64,000 nt of DNA from Streptomyces cirratus (GCF_014650775.1 NZ_BMVP01000011.1:124001-188000), one strand, 5' to 3'. Shown: positions 23,785 through 33,579, numbered from the stretch's first letter. Program-made: numbers and translations. The notes: generated by a model from the letters alone, not told the origin.

Positions 23785-26766
23785 TCAGCCGACGCGAGTC
23801 AGTTTGCTGCCGGTGCCGGGCGCGACGAGGTCGCTCTTCAACGCCACCGGCACCTTCACCTGACTGGCGCCCTCGCCGACCGTCAGCACCCCGACCTCGG
23901 TGCCCGCCTTCGCGGTCTCCGGCAGCTTGGCGCCGCCGTCTCCCAGCTTCACGGTGACGGTGAGCGAGGGCCAGCCGACCGCCTGCACGTCGGCGGTGGC
24001 GACCACGGGGGTGTGGCCGCCGAGCCCGTCGTCCACGTACCCGACGACATCGCCCTTCTTGACCACGGTCGCATCCGTCAGCGCCTTCTGCGTGGCAAGC
24101 ATGACGTCCTTGCTCGCCGCGATCGCGGTACCGAGGATCGGTGTGCCGTACTGGCCGAGGACCGCGCCGACGATCAGCTGGTTGGTCTTGCCGACCTTCT
24201 TCTCGGCGGCGAAGAGCAGGTTGCCGCCGGCCTTGGTGGTGGAGCCGGTCTTGATGCCGACGGCGCCGTTGAACGGGACGAGGTCGTTGTAGTTCCGCCA
24301 GGGCTTGCCCGAGGGGTCGGTCCAGCTCGGGAGCTTGGTGATCGCGATCAGCTCGGGCATCTCGACGACCTTGAGACCGAGCTTGACCTGGTCCTCCGCG
24401 GTGCTGACCGTCGTCGGGTCCAGGCCGGACGGGTCCGTGTAGGTCGTGTGGGTCATGCCGAGTTCCCGGGCGGCGTCGTTCATCTTCTTGACGAACGCCT
24501 CCTGGTCACCGCCGGTGTCCCAGCGCGCGAGCAGGCGCGCGACGTTGTTGGCGGACGGGATCATGATCGCGGCGAGGGCGTCGTACTCGGAGATCTTGTC
24601 GCCCTCCTTCAACGTGTTGACCGTGGACTCGCCCTCGGACTCCTTGCGGCCGTCGTCCACGGCGGTCTTGTCGACGTCGATCATCGGACCCTTTTCCCTC
24701 GGCTTGAGGGGGTGGTTCTTGAGGATCACGTATGCCGTCATGGTCTTGGCGACGCTGCCGATGGCGATCGGCTTCTGCTCGCCGAAGGTGCCGACGGGGC
24801 CGAGGCCGGCCGCGGCCATGAAGCCCTGGCCCTCCTTCGGCCAGGGGAGGGTGGGGGCGCCGCCGTCGAAGGTGTACGTGGCCTTCGCGCTCATGGCGAG
24901 GCGGGGCGCGGGCAGCGGGCGTACGAGCTGCACGACGGCCAGGACGATCGCGAGGAGCAGCACGATCGGGGCGTAGATCTTGAACCGCCGGACCGTGGTG
25001 CGCAGGGGGCTGGGCGGCGGGGGCGGGTTGTTGGTGAGGTCCGCCAGCATGTCGAGCGGCGGCTTGGGGGGCAGCGGCTGCTGCGTGGTCCGCTCGGCGT
25101 CGGGCGACGGGAGCGGGCGGGCCGGGGGCGTGGCCGGCCGGGGGCCGTCACCGCCGAGGGGTACGAAGGTACTTCCGCGCGGGTTGGCTGCGCCCGGCTT
25201 GGCGGCGGGGCCGCCGGGTGCGGGCTTGGCCGAATCGCGACCAGCGGATCCGGGTGCGGCGGTGTCCGGCTTCACGGCACGGAAGACGGCGGTGCGCTCA
25301 CTGTCGGCCGGCTCGGCCGGAGCGGTACGGGGGTTCCCGGAAGCCGGCGGCTTGCGGAAGACAGCGGTGCGCTCGCTGTCTTCCGGGGCCGACGCCTCGG
25401 ACTTCTTCTCCGGCTCACCGGAGCCGGACGCCTTGGCCGAATCCCGACCGGTGCGCTCGCCGTCAGCCGGCTCGGCCGCCGTCGGCTTGGCCGTGGCAGC
25501 GGAGTCACCAGCCGGGGAACCGGCACTCGACCGCCGGTCACCGGAGCCCGCCGACTTGGCGGAATCCGACCCGCTAGAACCCTGCCCAGCCGTGTCCCGC
25601 TTCACCGCACGGAAAACAGCCGTGCGCTCGCTGTCGGCCGGGGCCGACGCCTCGGGCTTCTTCTCCGACGAACCAGCAGCGGGCTTCGCCACCCCGAACG
25701 CCGTCTTCTCCGGCTCACCGGAGCCGGCCGACTTGGCCGAATCCCGACCAGCGGTGCGCTCGTCGTCAGCCGGCTCGGCCGCCGTCGGCTTGGCCGTGGC
25801 AGCGGAGTCACCGGCCGGGGAACCGGCACTCGACCGCCGGTCACCGGAGCCCGCCGACTTGGCGGACTCCGGCTTCACCGCACGGAAAACAGCCGTGCGC
25901 TCGCTGTCGGCCGTGGCCGACGCCTCGGGCTTCTTCTCCGGCTCACCGGAGCCCGCCGACTTGGCGGAGTCCGACCCGTTGGAACCCTGCTCAGCCGTGT
26001 CCCGCTTCACCGCACGGAAGACAGCCGTGCGCTCACTGTCAGCCGGGGCCGACGCCTCGGGCTTCTTCTCCGGCTCACCGGAGTCGGCGGCCTTGGCCGA
26101 ATCCCGACCAGCGGTGCGCTCGCCGTCAGCCGGCTCGGCCGCCGTCGGCTTGGCCGTGGCAGCGGAGTCACCGGCCGGGGAACCGGCACTCGACCGCCGG
26201 TCACCGGAGCCCGCCGACTTGGCGGACTCCGGCTTCACCGCACGGAAAACAGCCGTGCGCTCGCTGTCGGCCGTGGCCGACGCCTCGGGCTTCTTCTCCG
26301 ACGAACCAGCAGCGGGCTTCGCGACCCCGAACGCGGTCTTCTCCGGCTCACCGGAGCCGGACGCCTTGGCCGGGTTTCGGCCATCGGCGTCCGCAGCGGA
26401 GGCCTGCTCGCTGTCCGCAGCCGCCGGCGCGGGCGCGGCGGGCGTCTTGGCCGTGTCCCGGGCGTCGGTGCTCGAAGCGGAACCGCGCGCGTCGTCGGGC
26501 GTGGTCGGGCGACGGTCGGCCGGGGGTGCCGGCTTTGCGGAGGCCGCTTCATCGGCACCCGCGCCCCGGTCCGCCGAACCCGCGGAGGGTTCCGTGGCGA
26601 CCCAGGCCGCCACCGCTTCCTTCAAGGGGTCACGCTCGCCCGGCTCCGCCGCCTCGCGCGGGCGGAGGACCGACAGCCTCGGGTCCCGCTCCGCACGCGG
26701 CGTGGCGGGCTCCGCCGTCCCCGACGCACCTTCATCAACCGACTTGTCGGGGGACTCGCCCGCCAC
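23785..26766 (-). CDS. D-alanyl-D-alanine carboxypeptidase (S11 family) with long repeat-rich cytoplasmic N-terminus
   Basis: A 993-residue membrane-anchored carboxypeptidase that trims peptidoglycan pentapeptides. A single membrane segment (IYAPIVLLLAIVLAVVQLV, about residue 590-610) separates a ~590-residue low-complexity cytoplasmic part from the extracellular catalytic domain. That domain has SVAKT (near 670), SANN (near 737) and KTGST (near 840), the complete S11 triad. Typical S11 enzymes are about 400 residues, so the N-terminus is extra. It contains six copies of SERTAVFR in 70-130-residue repeats (DNA ~25270-26310). Start GTG 26766 was chosen for its strong GAGGAGG site; the frame extends 56 residues upstream with no support. 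The Thr-containing repeats may be targets of Ser/Thr kinases, which is inference. Confidence 0.85.
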   Translation of the reverse strand: MAGESPDKSVDEGASGTAEPATPRAERDPRLSVLRPREAAEPGERDPLKEAVAAWVATEPSAGSADRGAGADEAASAKPAPPADRRPTTPDDARGSASSTDARDTAKTPAAPAPAAADSEQASAADADGRNPAKASGSGEPEKTAFGVAKPAAGSSEKKPEASATADSERTAVFRAVKPESAKSAGSGDRRSSAGSPAGDSAATAKPTAAEPADGERTAGRDSAKAADSGEPEKKPEASAPADSERTAVFRAVKRDTAEQGSNGSDSAKSAGSGEPEKKPEASATADSERTAVFRAVKPESAKSAGSGDRRSSAGSPAGDSAATAKPTAAEPADDERTAGRDSAKSAGSGEPEKTAFGVAKPAAGSSEKKPEASAPADSERTAVFRAVKRDTAGQGSSGSDSAKSAGSGDRRSSAGSPAGDSAATAKPTAAEPADGERTGRDSAKASGSGEPEKKSEASAPEDSERTAVFRKPPASGNPRTAPAEPADSERTAVFRAVKPDTAAPGSAGRDSAKPAPGGPAAKPGAANPRGSTFVPLGGDGPRPATPPARPLPSPDAERTTQQPLPPKPPLDMLADLTNNPPPPPSPLRTTVRRFKIYAPIVLLLAIVLAVVQLVRPLPAPRLAMSAKATYTFDGGAPTLPWPKEGQGFMAAAGLGPVGTFGEQKPIAIGSVAKTMTAYVILKNHPLKPREKGPMIDVDKTAVDDGRKESEGESTVNTLKEGDKISEYDALAAIMIPSANNVARLLARWDTGGDQEAFVKKMNDAARELGMTHTTYTDPSGLDPTTVSTAEDQVKLGLKVVEMPELIAITKLPSWTDPSGKPWRNYNDLVPFNGAVGIKTGSTTKAGGNLLFAAEKKVGKTNQLIVGAVLGQYGTPILGTAIAASKDVMLATQKALTDATVVKKGDVVGYVDDGLGGHTPVVATADVQAVGWPSLTVTVKLGDGGAKLPETAKAGTEVGVLTVGEGASQVKVPVALKSDLVAPGTGSKLTRVG
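25270..26310 (-). repeat. Coding tandem repeats in the carboxypeptidase gene
   Basis: Repeats of mixed unit length (roughly 80, 250-270 and 360 bp between related blocks) with near-identical DNA, encoding the motif SERTAVFR six times, EPEKKPEAS blocks and SAGSGDRRSSAGSPAG blocks. The DNA identity between copies suggests recent duplication or recombination; the copy number may vary between strains. Confidence 0.8.
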
Positions 26767-26952
26767 CAGTTCCTCCTCGTTCGCCGTCCGGTCGCTGTCC
26801 GAACCGTCTAACAGTGTCCCGTCTCGGGGGCATCGCCCACCCGCTAGACGAGAACGACATAGCTGCCGGTTCCCCCACAAAGCGTCCAGGCGCTCTCGAC
26901 AGATGAATGTGAGAGGCGTCACCCTGTCACTCATCCACGCGGGGAGGCATGG

Positions 26953-27720
26953 ATGGGCAGGAGCCGCAGAACAATTCCGGAGGAGCTTCTGCTGCTCGCC
27001 TTGGACCCGACCACGGGAACCACGGCGCAGCCGCAGTCGCTCGACCTCGGCCTGGCCGGGGCACAGCTAGTAGAGCTGGCTCTGGCAGGACGGATAGCCC
27101 CTGATGGGGATCGTATCGCCGTGGTGATGCCACGGCCGACAGGAGATCCGACGTTGGACTCCGCACTGGAACTGCTGCGCAGGCGCGGCAGCCCGGTCCG
27201 GGCCGTTCACTGGATCGGCGGGCCCCGGCTGGGGCTCCGTCAGATCTACCTCGCCCACCTGGAGCGCTGCGGCATGGTCCATGCCGTCGCGGGACAGATG
27301 TGCGGGGTGCTGCCGACGACTCGCTACCAGGCGACGGACACGGCGATCAGCCGGGAGATCCGTGCCCGGCTCGACAGTGCGATCCGCACCGGCGTACCGC
27401 CGGACCCGCGGACCGCGGCGCTCGCCGCACTGGCCCACGCGGTCGGACTCGGCAAGCACCTGTACCCCGGCAACGAGGGGCGGTCGTCCAGGTCCCGGCT
27501 GCGGGACCTGATCCGGCACGACCCCATGGGCGGTCTCGTGGCGCACGCCGTCATGGACGTCCAGAACGGGGTGGCGGCACAGCCGAGGCGGGACCGCGCC
27601 CCGGCCACCGCGTCGGCAACGGCATCGGCATCGGCATCGGCGGCACCCACCGCCCGGGCCGCCGCCGTACCGATGCAGCCGCGCCGCACGGGTGCGATGG
27701 CCCGAGTGCCCGCGCACTGA
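26953..27720 (+). CDS. GPP34 (GOLPH3/VPS74-like) family protein
   Basis: A 255-residue actinobacterial GPP34 protein. The N-terminus has the family's pattern: RRTIPEELLLLALDPTTG, then a helix with LAGAQLVELALAGRI and a later DPRTAALAALAHAVGLGK segment. In eukaryotes the fold binds phosphatidylinositol 4-phosphate; in streptomycetes the role is unclear. The last ~50 residues are Ala/Arg-rich and disordered. GGGGAGG lies 5 bp before ATG 26953. It diverges from the carboxypeptidase gene. Confidence 0.85.
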   Translation: MGRSRRTIPEELLLLALDPTTGTTAQPQSLDLGLAGAQLVELALAGRIAPDGDRIAVVMPRPTGDPTLDSALELLRRRGSPVRAVHWIGGPRLGLRQIYLAHLERCGMVHAVAGQMCGVLPTTRYQATDTAISREIRARLDSAIRTGVPPDPRTAALAALAHAVGLGKHLYPGNEGRSSRSRLRDLIRHDPMGGLVAHAVMDVQNGVAAQPRRDRAPATASATASASASAAPTARAAAVPMQPRRTGAMARVPAH

Positions 27721-28023
27721 GCCGCAGCACACGCACCACCACCCGCACCACCACCCGCACCACAGCCCGCGACACCCCTTGAGCCACCAGCGGGCCCGCA
27801 GCACACGCACCACACGCGCCACGCCGCAACCGGCCGTCCCCCAAAAGACCCGGTTCGGGAGCCGCCGGCGTGCGGGGCGGCGGAGCCGGTTCACCGGTTC
27901 CGCCGCCCCGCACGTCTGTCTTTCCGGTCCGTTCCCCAGCGCCGCCGCACCCTTCGGTGGCAGTCTGCTGAACATCAGACACGCAGAGAGACAGATCCAG
28001 AAGAAGGCGGAGGTGCCGTCCCC
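27721..28023 (+). terminator. Intergenic region with CACCACCCG repeat and terminator at 27870-27913
   Basis: A short direct repeat (CGCACCACCAC units, about 27732-27766) follows the GPP34 stop. A perfect 15-bp stem (27870-27884 with 27899-27913) continues inward for another 5-6 pairs, and a T-rich run (GTCTGTCTTT) follows; this is a good terminator for the GPP34 gene. The rest (27914-28023) leads to the next gene and has GGAGG near 28009. Confidence 0.65.
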
Positions 28024-28908
28024 GTGGCGTCCAATGTCAATCCCACCGTCCGACGCCGCCGACTGGGCATGGAGTTGCGCAAGTTGCGCGAGGACAAAGG
28101 AATGACGGCCGAGCAGGTCGCCGAGCGCCTGCTCGTTTCCCAGTCCAAGATCAGTCGGCTGGAGAACGGCCGGCGCTCCATCAGCCAGCGCGACGTCCGT
28201 GACCTGTGCGACGTGTACGAGGTCGAGGACCGCCGGCTCGTCGACTCCCTCATGCAGATGGCCAAGGACTCACGCCAGCAGGGCTGGTGGCACGCCTTCG
28301 GCGACATCCCGTACAGCGTCTACATCGGCCTGGAGACGGATGCGGCCAGTCTGCGCACCTACGAACCCCAGATGGTCCCCGGCCTGCTCCAGACCCCCGA
28401 GTACGCCCACGCCCTGATCCGCGGCGCGCTCCCGGAGACCGCGCCGGCCGACGTGGACAAGCGCGTCCAGGTCCGGATGCACCGCCAGAAGCGGCTCTCC
28501 GAGACGGACAACAACAACCCGGAGGTCGGGCCGCTGCGCCTGTGGGCGGTGATCGACGAGGCGGCGCTCCGCCGGCACGTCGGCGACGCGCAGTTGATGA
28601 TCCGGCAGCTCGAATACCTGATAGAGCAGTCGGAACAGCCGTACATCACCGTGCAGGTGATGCCGTTCTCGATGGGCGCGCATCCGGGCGTCAACGGCCA
28701 GTACGCGATCCTCGAATTCCCGGACGCATCCGACTCGACGGTGGTCTACATCGAAGGCGTGACGAGCGATTTGTACCTGGAGAAGGCCAACGACGTTCAG
28801 AAGTACAGCGTGATGTACGAGCACTTGCGCGCCCAGGCGCTCAATGTCGAACAGACTCGGAAGTTCATTTCCGAGATCATTGACCACTATGCGGGCAAGG
28901 GGAAGTAA
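28024..28908 (+). CDS. XRE regulator with DUF5753 domain
   Basis: A 294-residue protein of the large actinobacterial family paired with DUF397 proteins. HTH: residues ~14-70 (GMTAEQVAERLLVSQSKISRLE). DUF5753 region: about 95-290, beginning with an FGDIPYSVYIGLE segment and including MVPGLLQTPEYAHALI. Such pairs control development or antibiotic production in some streptomycetes, the DUF397 partner acting with the regulator. GTG 28024 was chosen; the ribosome site GGAGG is rather distant (10-11 bp). The DUF397 gene follows 203 bp downstream. Confidence 0.9.
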   Translation: MASNVNPTVRRRRLGMELRKLREDKGMTAEQVAERLLVSQSKISRLENGRRSISQRDVRDLCDVYEVEDRRLVDSLMQMAKDSRQQGWWHAFGDIPYSVYIGLETDAASLRTYEPQMVPGLLQTPEYAHALIRGALPETAPADVDKRVQVRMHRQKRLSETDNNNPEVGPLRLWAVIDEAALRRHVGDAQLMIRQLEYLIEQSEQPYITVQVMPFSMGAHPGVNGQYAILEFPDASDSTVVYIEGVTSDLYLEKANDVQKYSVMYEHLRAQALNVEQTRKFISEIIDHYAGKGK

Positions 28909-29111
28909 AAGCGGAGGAAATCGCCCAGGTGGCGAGGGGGGGCCGGTACGGTACACCGTCACTCCCCGGCCATAGAAGGCCTGAATGGAATATGCCACCC
29001 GGTCGAGTGAACGCCCACTTCACCCGTCGGACGGTGCGGGTAGCGTCGATCACGTCGGCCGGAAGTAACGGCCGGCGAGACCCGGAACTACTCGCTGAAC
29101 CGGAGAAAAAC

Positions 29112-29324
29112 ATGGCTATTCGTCAGGGTGCTACGGAAAACTGGACCAAGTCCTCCTACTCCGGCGGAAACGGCGCCTGCGTCGAAGTCAAGTCGCCCGT
29201 CATGGACGCCATCGCGGTCCGTGACTCGAAGGTGCAGGACGGCCCGGCCCTCACCTTCGCGCCGGGGTCCTGGAACTCCTTCGTCGCCGACGTCACCGAG
29301 GGCCGGCTGGGGCGCCTCGTCTGA
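29112..29324 (+). CDS. DUF397 protein
   Basis: A 70-residue protein with the DUF397 pattern: WTKSSYSGGNGACVEVK (residues ~11-27), a VRDSKVQDGPALTFAP segment and WNSFVADV. Partner of the XRE/DUF5753 protein encoded just upstream. The start ATG 29112 is 13 bp after GGAGAAAAA-type sequence; the 203-bp gap upstream suggests that it may have its own promoter. Compare the second DUF397 gene at 44987, which has an internal duplication. Confidence 0.9.
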   Translation: MAIRQGATENWTKSSYSGGNGACVEVKSPVMDAIAVRDSKVQDGPALTFAPGSWNSFVADVTEGRLGRLV

Positions 29325-29439
29325 GCGTGACGACGTCCGCCCGCCTCACGAACAAGCCGTTGGTTGAAGCCCTCTCGACCGGTCGCCGTCCAGGCCGAGG
29401 GGGCTCTGCCCTGTCCGCCGACGGCCTGACCCGCCGCCC

Positions 29440-30300
29440 TCAGCGCAGCCGGTCGACGTAACGGTCCGTCCCCGGCACCGTCGGGACGAACGGCGCCACC
29501 AGCTCCACCCGCCCCAGACCCGCCTCCGCGACCTCCGTGTCCAACCCCTCGAACCGGTGCCAGCAGGTTCGGGGATCGGCCTCCAGGAACCAGAGGAGCG
29601 TCAACCGGGTGCCGACGCCCTCGACCTGCTTGACGTACGTCATCCGGTCCCCGGGCAGCGGCGTCGGCCGGAAGACCGTCACCATCGCCGCCGGGCCGCC
29701 CGCCAGCCGCTTCGGCAGGGCCCGCGAGCGCAGCCACTCCAGCAGTCGCTCCCGCTGCTCGGGCCCGTCGGCGTCGACGACCTGGAGGACCAGCCCGGCG
29801 TAGGGGTGGTCGAGGGCGTGGAAGTCGCGCGGCCCGGCCGCCCCGTCGCGGTAGACGGTGGCCTCGTGGTCCTGGAAGGCCGTGAAGACGTGCGTACGGT
29901 CCTGGTAGACGCGGCCGTCGCGGTTCAGCCGCTTGTTGATGCCGACGGTCCACTTCATGTGCTCGTCGTACCGGCCTTCGGTCACCCAGTAGGTCGAGAG
30001 GTAACACCCGGCCGTGACGGGCTGGGCGACGGCCGACTTCTCCGGGTAGCGCAGCTCCTGGAGGTCCCTGGTGGCGACCCAGCGGCGTCCGGCGTACATC
30101 CACGGCATCGCCATGGCGCCGGCGTAGTAGTGGTCGTCCTCGTACCAGCGGTTGTACGCGAACTCGTGCCCCGGGTGCGGTTCGACCATGGTGATCAGCG
30201 CGTGGCCGGGGCGGACGCCGTACGGGCCCACGGAGGCGAGCGCCGCGTAGTCCTCGGCCCGGGTGCCGCCGCCCTGCGTCGATGTCTCGTCTGTCGTCAT
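29440..30300 (-). CDS. Conserved protein of unknown function (286 aa)
   Basis: A soluble protein of 286 residues with no signal peptide. Two similar-looking halves (each with a W/Y-rich segment such as FAYNRWYEDDHYYAG and later FTAFQDHEATVYR) suggest a dimeric alpha/beta-barrel (EthD-like) fold, but I do not recognise the family for certain. It is divergent from the aminotransferase gene (143-bp gap). No catalytic motif can be named. Confidence 0.6.
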   Translation of the reverse strand: MTTDETSTQGGGTRAEDYAALASVGPYGVRPGHALITMVEPHPGHEFAYNRWYEDDHYYAGAMAMPWMYAGRRWVATRDLQELRYPEKSAVAQPVTAGCYLSTYWVTEGRYDEHMKWTVGINKRLNRDGRVYQDRTHVFTAFQDHEATVYRDGAAGPRDFHALDHPYAGLVLQVVDADGPEQRERLLEWLRSRALPKRLAGGPAAMVTVFRPTPLPGDRMTYVKQVEGVGTRLTLLWFLEADPRTCWHRFEGLDTEVAEAGLGRVELVAPFVPTVPGTDRYVDRLR

Positions 30301-30443
30301 GACACCGGTCTAGCTGATGCAGCGTCAGTTGTGGAGGGGTCCGACACCGGCACGGGCGGGGCCCGTTCACGTGGCGGACAGGTAGGTGCCCTGTACACCT
30401 TCCGTGGTTAGGCTGCGCGCACCCGCCTCCCGAAGGAGTCCCC

Positions 30444-31646
30444 ATGCCCGGCCCCGCAGCCGTCCAGCCGCCGCCCGCACTCGCCGCCAGGACGGCCGCG
30501 GTGGCGGGTTCGCCCATCCGCGACATCCTCTCCCTCACCGACCGCCCCGAGGTGGTCTCCTTCGCCGGCGGCTACCCCGCGCCCGAGCTCTTCGACGCCG
30601 CCGGCCTGCGCGCGGCCTACGACGCGGCGCTGTCCGCCCCCGCCCGCGCCGCCCGGGCCCTGCAATACTCGACCACCGAGGGCGTGCCGGAACTCCGCGC
30701 GGCGATCGCCGCGCGCACCACCTCCCGTGGGCTGGCCACCACCGCCGACCAGGTCGTCGTCACCACCGGCTCCCAGCAGGGGCTCGCCCTGCTCACCGGC
30801 GCCCTGCTCGGCCCGGGGGACGTCGTGCTCGTGGAGGACCCGACCTACCTGGCCGCGCTCCAGGGCTTCGGCCTGGCCGGGGCCCGGGTCGTACCCGTCC
30901 CCTGTGACGAGGACGGCATCCTCCCGGACGCCCTGGAGGAGGTCGTCCGGCGGGAGCGGCCCAAGCTGCTGTACTCGATACCCACCTTCCAGAACCCGAC
31001 GGGCCGCACGCTCCCCGGAGCCCGCCGGGCGGCGGTCGCGGAGATCGCCGCCCGGCTCGGACTGTGGCTGGTGGAGGACGACCCGTACGGTGACCTCCGC
31101 TACGAGGGGGCCCACGAGCCGTGGCTCGCCGCGTACCCCGGGGCGCAGGACCGTACCGCCCTGCTCGGCAGCTTCTCCAAGGTCATGGCGCCCGGCCTGC
31201 GGCTGGGCTGGCTCCGCGCCCCGGCGGCCCTGCTTCGGGCCGCGGTCGTCGCCAAGCAGGCGGCGGACCTGCACACCTCGACGGTGAACCAGCTGGCGGC
31301 CGCCCACTACCTGGCCGCGGTGGACCTGGACGCCCACATCGCCACCGTCCGCGAGGCCTACCGCATCCGGCGGGACGCGCTGCTGGCCGGCCTGCCCGAC
31401 GCGCTCCCGGCGGGCTCGCAGTGGAACCGGCCGGAGGGCGGCATGTTCGTCTGGGCCAGGCTGCCCGCCGGATACGACGCGACGGCCCTGCTCAAGTCCG
31501 CCGTCGCGCACGACGTGGCCTACGTCCCCGGGGCTCCCTTCTTCACCACCGCCCCCGACCACCGGACCCTGCGGCTGTCCTTCGTCACGCACACCCCGGC
31601 CGAGATCGCCGAGGGCCTGCGCAGGCTGGGCCGGGCCCTCGGGTAG
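30444..31646 (+). CDS. PLP-dependent aminotransferase (class I/II, 2-aminoadipate/MocR-type)
   Basis: A 400-residue enzyme lacking the GntR-type DNA-binding domain of MocR regulators, so it is an aminotransferase rather than a regulator. Motifs: GGYPAPELF near 41, YSTTEGVPELR near 74, the PTFQNPTGRTL segment near 178, DDPYGDLRYE near 212 and the PLP lysine in LGSFSKVMAPGLRLGW (near 246). Substrate: probably 2-aminoadipate or a branched-chain or aromatic amino acid. ATG 30444 is preceded by GAAGGAG. It converges with the acyl-CoA ligase gene (6-bp gap). Confidence 0.85.
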   Translation: MPGPAAVQPPPALAARTAAVAGSPIRDILSLTDRPEVVSFAGGYPAPELFDAAGLRAAYDAALSAPARAARALQYSTTEGVPELRAAIAARTTSRGLATTADQVVVTTGSQQGLALLTGALLGPGDVVLVEDPTYLAALQGFGLAGARVVPVPCDEDGILPDALEEVVRRERPKLLYSIPTFQNPTGRTLPGARRAAVAEIAARLGLWLVEDDPYGDLRYEGAHEPWLAAYPGAQDRTALLGSFSKVMAPGLRLGWLRAPAALLRAAVVAKQAADLHTSTVNQLAAAHYLAAVDLDAHIATVREAYRIRRDALLAGLPDALPAGSQWNRPEGGMFVWARLPAGYDATALLKSAVAHDVAYVPGAPFFTTAPDHRTLRLSFVTHTPAEIAEGLRRLGRALG

Positions 31647-31652
31647 CCGCCC

Positions 31653-33461
31653 TCAGCCGTACAGCTTCTCGATCTCGGCGGCGTACCGCTGCGCCACCAC
31701 CGCCCGCCGGACTTTCAGGGTCGGCGTCAAGGTGCCCGCCTCGACGGAGAAGTCCTCGGCGAGCAGGTGGAATGCACGGATCCGGGCGGGGCGGGAGACG
31801 GTGGCGTTGGCTGCCTCGACGGCGCGCGCCAGCAGCTCGCGCACCGCCGGGTGTTCCTCGGGCCGGGCCGGAGTGCCCGGGGCCGTGTCCGGGGCGGCGT
31901 CCGGGGCGGCGTCCGGGGCGGCGTCCGGGGCGAGGCCCTCCCGGGCCGCCCAGGCCGCGATCTCGTCCGCGTCCAGGGTGATCAGGGCCACCGGGTAGGG
32001 GCGGTGGTCGCCGATCATCACCGCGCGCGAGACGTACCGGGACGCCTGGAGGGCGAACTCGACTTCCGTCGGGGTGATGTTCTTCCCCGCCGAGGTGATG
32101 ATCAGCTCCTTCTTCCGCCCGGTGATCGACAGGAAGCCGTCGGCGTCCAGCGAGCCGAGATCGCCCGTGTGCAGCCAGCCGTCGGCGTCGACGGCCTCCG
32201 CCGTAGCGGTCGCGTTGCCGTGGTAGCCGGGGAAGACCATCGGGCCCCGGGCGAGCACCTCGCCGTCCTGCGCGATCCGGACCTCGCAGCCCGCGACCGG
32301 CCGCCCGACCGTGCCGGGGCGGGCCGACCCCGGGTGGTTGAGGCTGATCACCCCGGCGGACTCCGTCATGCCGTAGCCCTCGTAGACCGGGATCCCGCAG
32401 GCGCGCAGGAAGTCCAAGGTGGCGGGCGCGATCGGGGCGCCGCCGGTCAGCGCCCAGGTGAGCCGGCCCCCGAAGGCGGCGCGGACGGGGGCGTACAGCG
32501 TCTCGCGCGCCGCCTCGTACGCCGTGCGCGCCTCCTCGGGGAGGCGGCCGTCCGCGGCCAGCACGCCCAGCCGTACCGCCTCCTCGAAACGCTCCCGGCC
32601 GCCCTCCACGGACTCCGCGAGCGACAGCACCACCGAGTGGAGCTTCTCGAACAGGCGCGGCACCGAGGGCAGGTGGGTCGGCGCGACCTCGGGGACCTCG
32701 GCCAGGACGTCCTCGATCCGGCCGCCGAAGTAGCAGAGCTCGCCGCCCTGGAGGAGGGTGGTGAACTGGATCAGCTGCGCCAGCAGGTGCGCGAGCGGCA
32801 GGTAGAGGTACGTCGTGTCGCCCGGGCCGCCCGTCACCATCGGCAAGGTGGCGTCCTGGACGGCGCCGAGGTTGCCGTGGGTGAGCCGGCAGCCCTTCGG
32901 CGGCCCGGTCGTCCCGGAGGTGTAGACGATGGCGGCGTCCGCGTCCGGGGTCACCGCCTCCGCGCGGGCGTGCAGCTCCGTCGCCGGGGCCGGCGGCAGT
33001 TCCGGCAGGGCGTCCATCAGGACCACCGCCCGCAGCGCCGGGAGCCGCCCGCGCAGGGTTTCCACCCTGGCCGCCTGGGCGGCGTCGTCGCAGACCGCCA
33101 CCACCGCCGCGGAGTCCGACAGCACCCAGGCCAGCTCCTCCTCCCCCGCCGTCGGGTACACCGGCACCAGGACGGCGCCCGCCGCCAGTACCCCGAAATG
33201 CGTGTACGTCCACTGCGGCCGGGTCTCCGCGAGGACCACCACCCGCTCGCCCGCCCCGATCCCCAGGCCGAGCAGGGCCCGCCCGGTGCGGCGGACGCGG
33301 GCGCGCAGGTCCTCGTAGGAGAGCGTGCTCCAGGCGCCTTCCGTTGCGGCGGCCGTGCGCGACCGGAAGCGGAGCGCGCTGTGGCGCCCGTACCGCTCCC
33401 CCGTCCACTCGGCGAAGAGGGCCAGGGTGCGCGGTCGGGCCAGGTCCTGTGCGGCGTCCAT
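31653..33461 (-). CDS. Long-chain fatty acid-CoA ligase (AMP-dependent synthetase)
   Basis: A 602-residue acyl-CoA synthetase. It has the P-loop-like motif TSGTTGPPKGC (near 173), YEGYGMTES (near 365), HTGDLGS-type aspartate (near 430) and GRKKELI (near 445), which place it with the FadD15-type long-chain ligases. Ala/Pro/Asp repeats (DAAPDAAPDAAP, about 510-525) form a linker in the C-terminal part. ATG 33461 was chosen for its GGGAGG site 8 bp upstream; the frame extends to 33812 without support. A second enzyme of this type is encoded at 36506. Confidence 0.9.
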   Translation of the reverse strand: MDAAQDLARPRTLALFAEWTGERYGRHSALRFRSRTAAATEGAWSTLSYEDLRARVRRTGRALLGLGIGAGERVVVLAETRPQWTYTHFGVLAAGAVLVPVYPTAGEEELAWVLSDSAAVVAVCDDAAQAARVETLRGRLPALRAVVLMDALPELPPAPATELHARAEAVTPDADAAIVYTSGTTGPPKGCRLTHGNLGAVQDATLPMVTGGPGDTTYLYLPLAHLLAQLIQFTTLLQGGELCYFGGRIEDVLAEVPEVAPTHLPSVPRLFEKLHSVVLSLAESVEGGRERFEEAVRLGVLAADGRLPEEARTAYEAARETLYAPVRAAFGGRLTWALTGGAPIAPATLDFLRACGIPVYEGYGMTESAGVISLNHPGSARPGTVGRPVAGCEVRIAQDGEVLARGPMVFPGYHGNATATAEAVDADGWLHTGDLGSLDADGFLSITGRKKELIITSAGKNITPTEVEFALQASRYVSRAVMIGDHRPYPVALITLDADEIAAWAAREGLAPDAAPDAAPDAAPDTAPGTPARPEEHPAVRELLARAVEAANATVSRPARIRAFHLLAEDFSVEAGTLTPTLKVRRAVVAQRYAAEIEKLYG

Positions 33462-33579
33462 CGTGTTCGCCTCCCGGGGAGTGAGTACGACGACGCTAGG
33501 CACCGCAGCGGCCCGTACGGCATGACCGGAAGCGTCAGCACCGCTGACCGCAGCGCTCATTGGGGCTACCGTCGGTCCC

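Noticed and set aside
23773..27070. Very long plus-strand frames over the carboxypeptidase repeats
   Set aside because: Created by GC-rich third positions and repeats on the opposite strand; no domain or start supports them.
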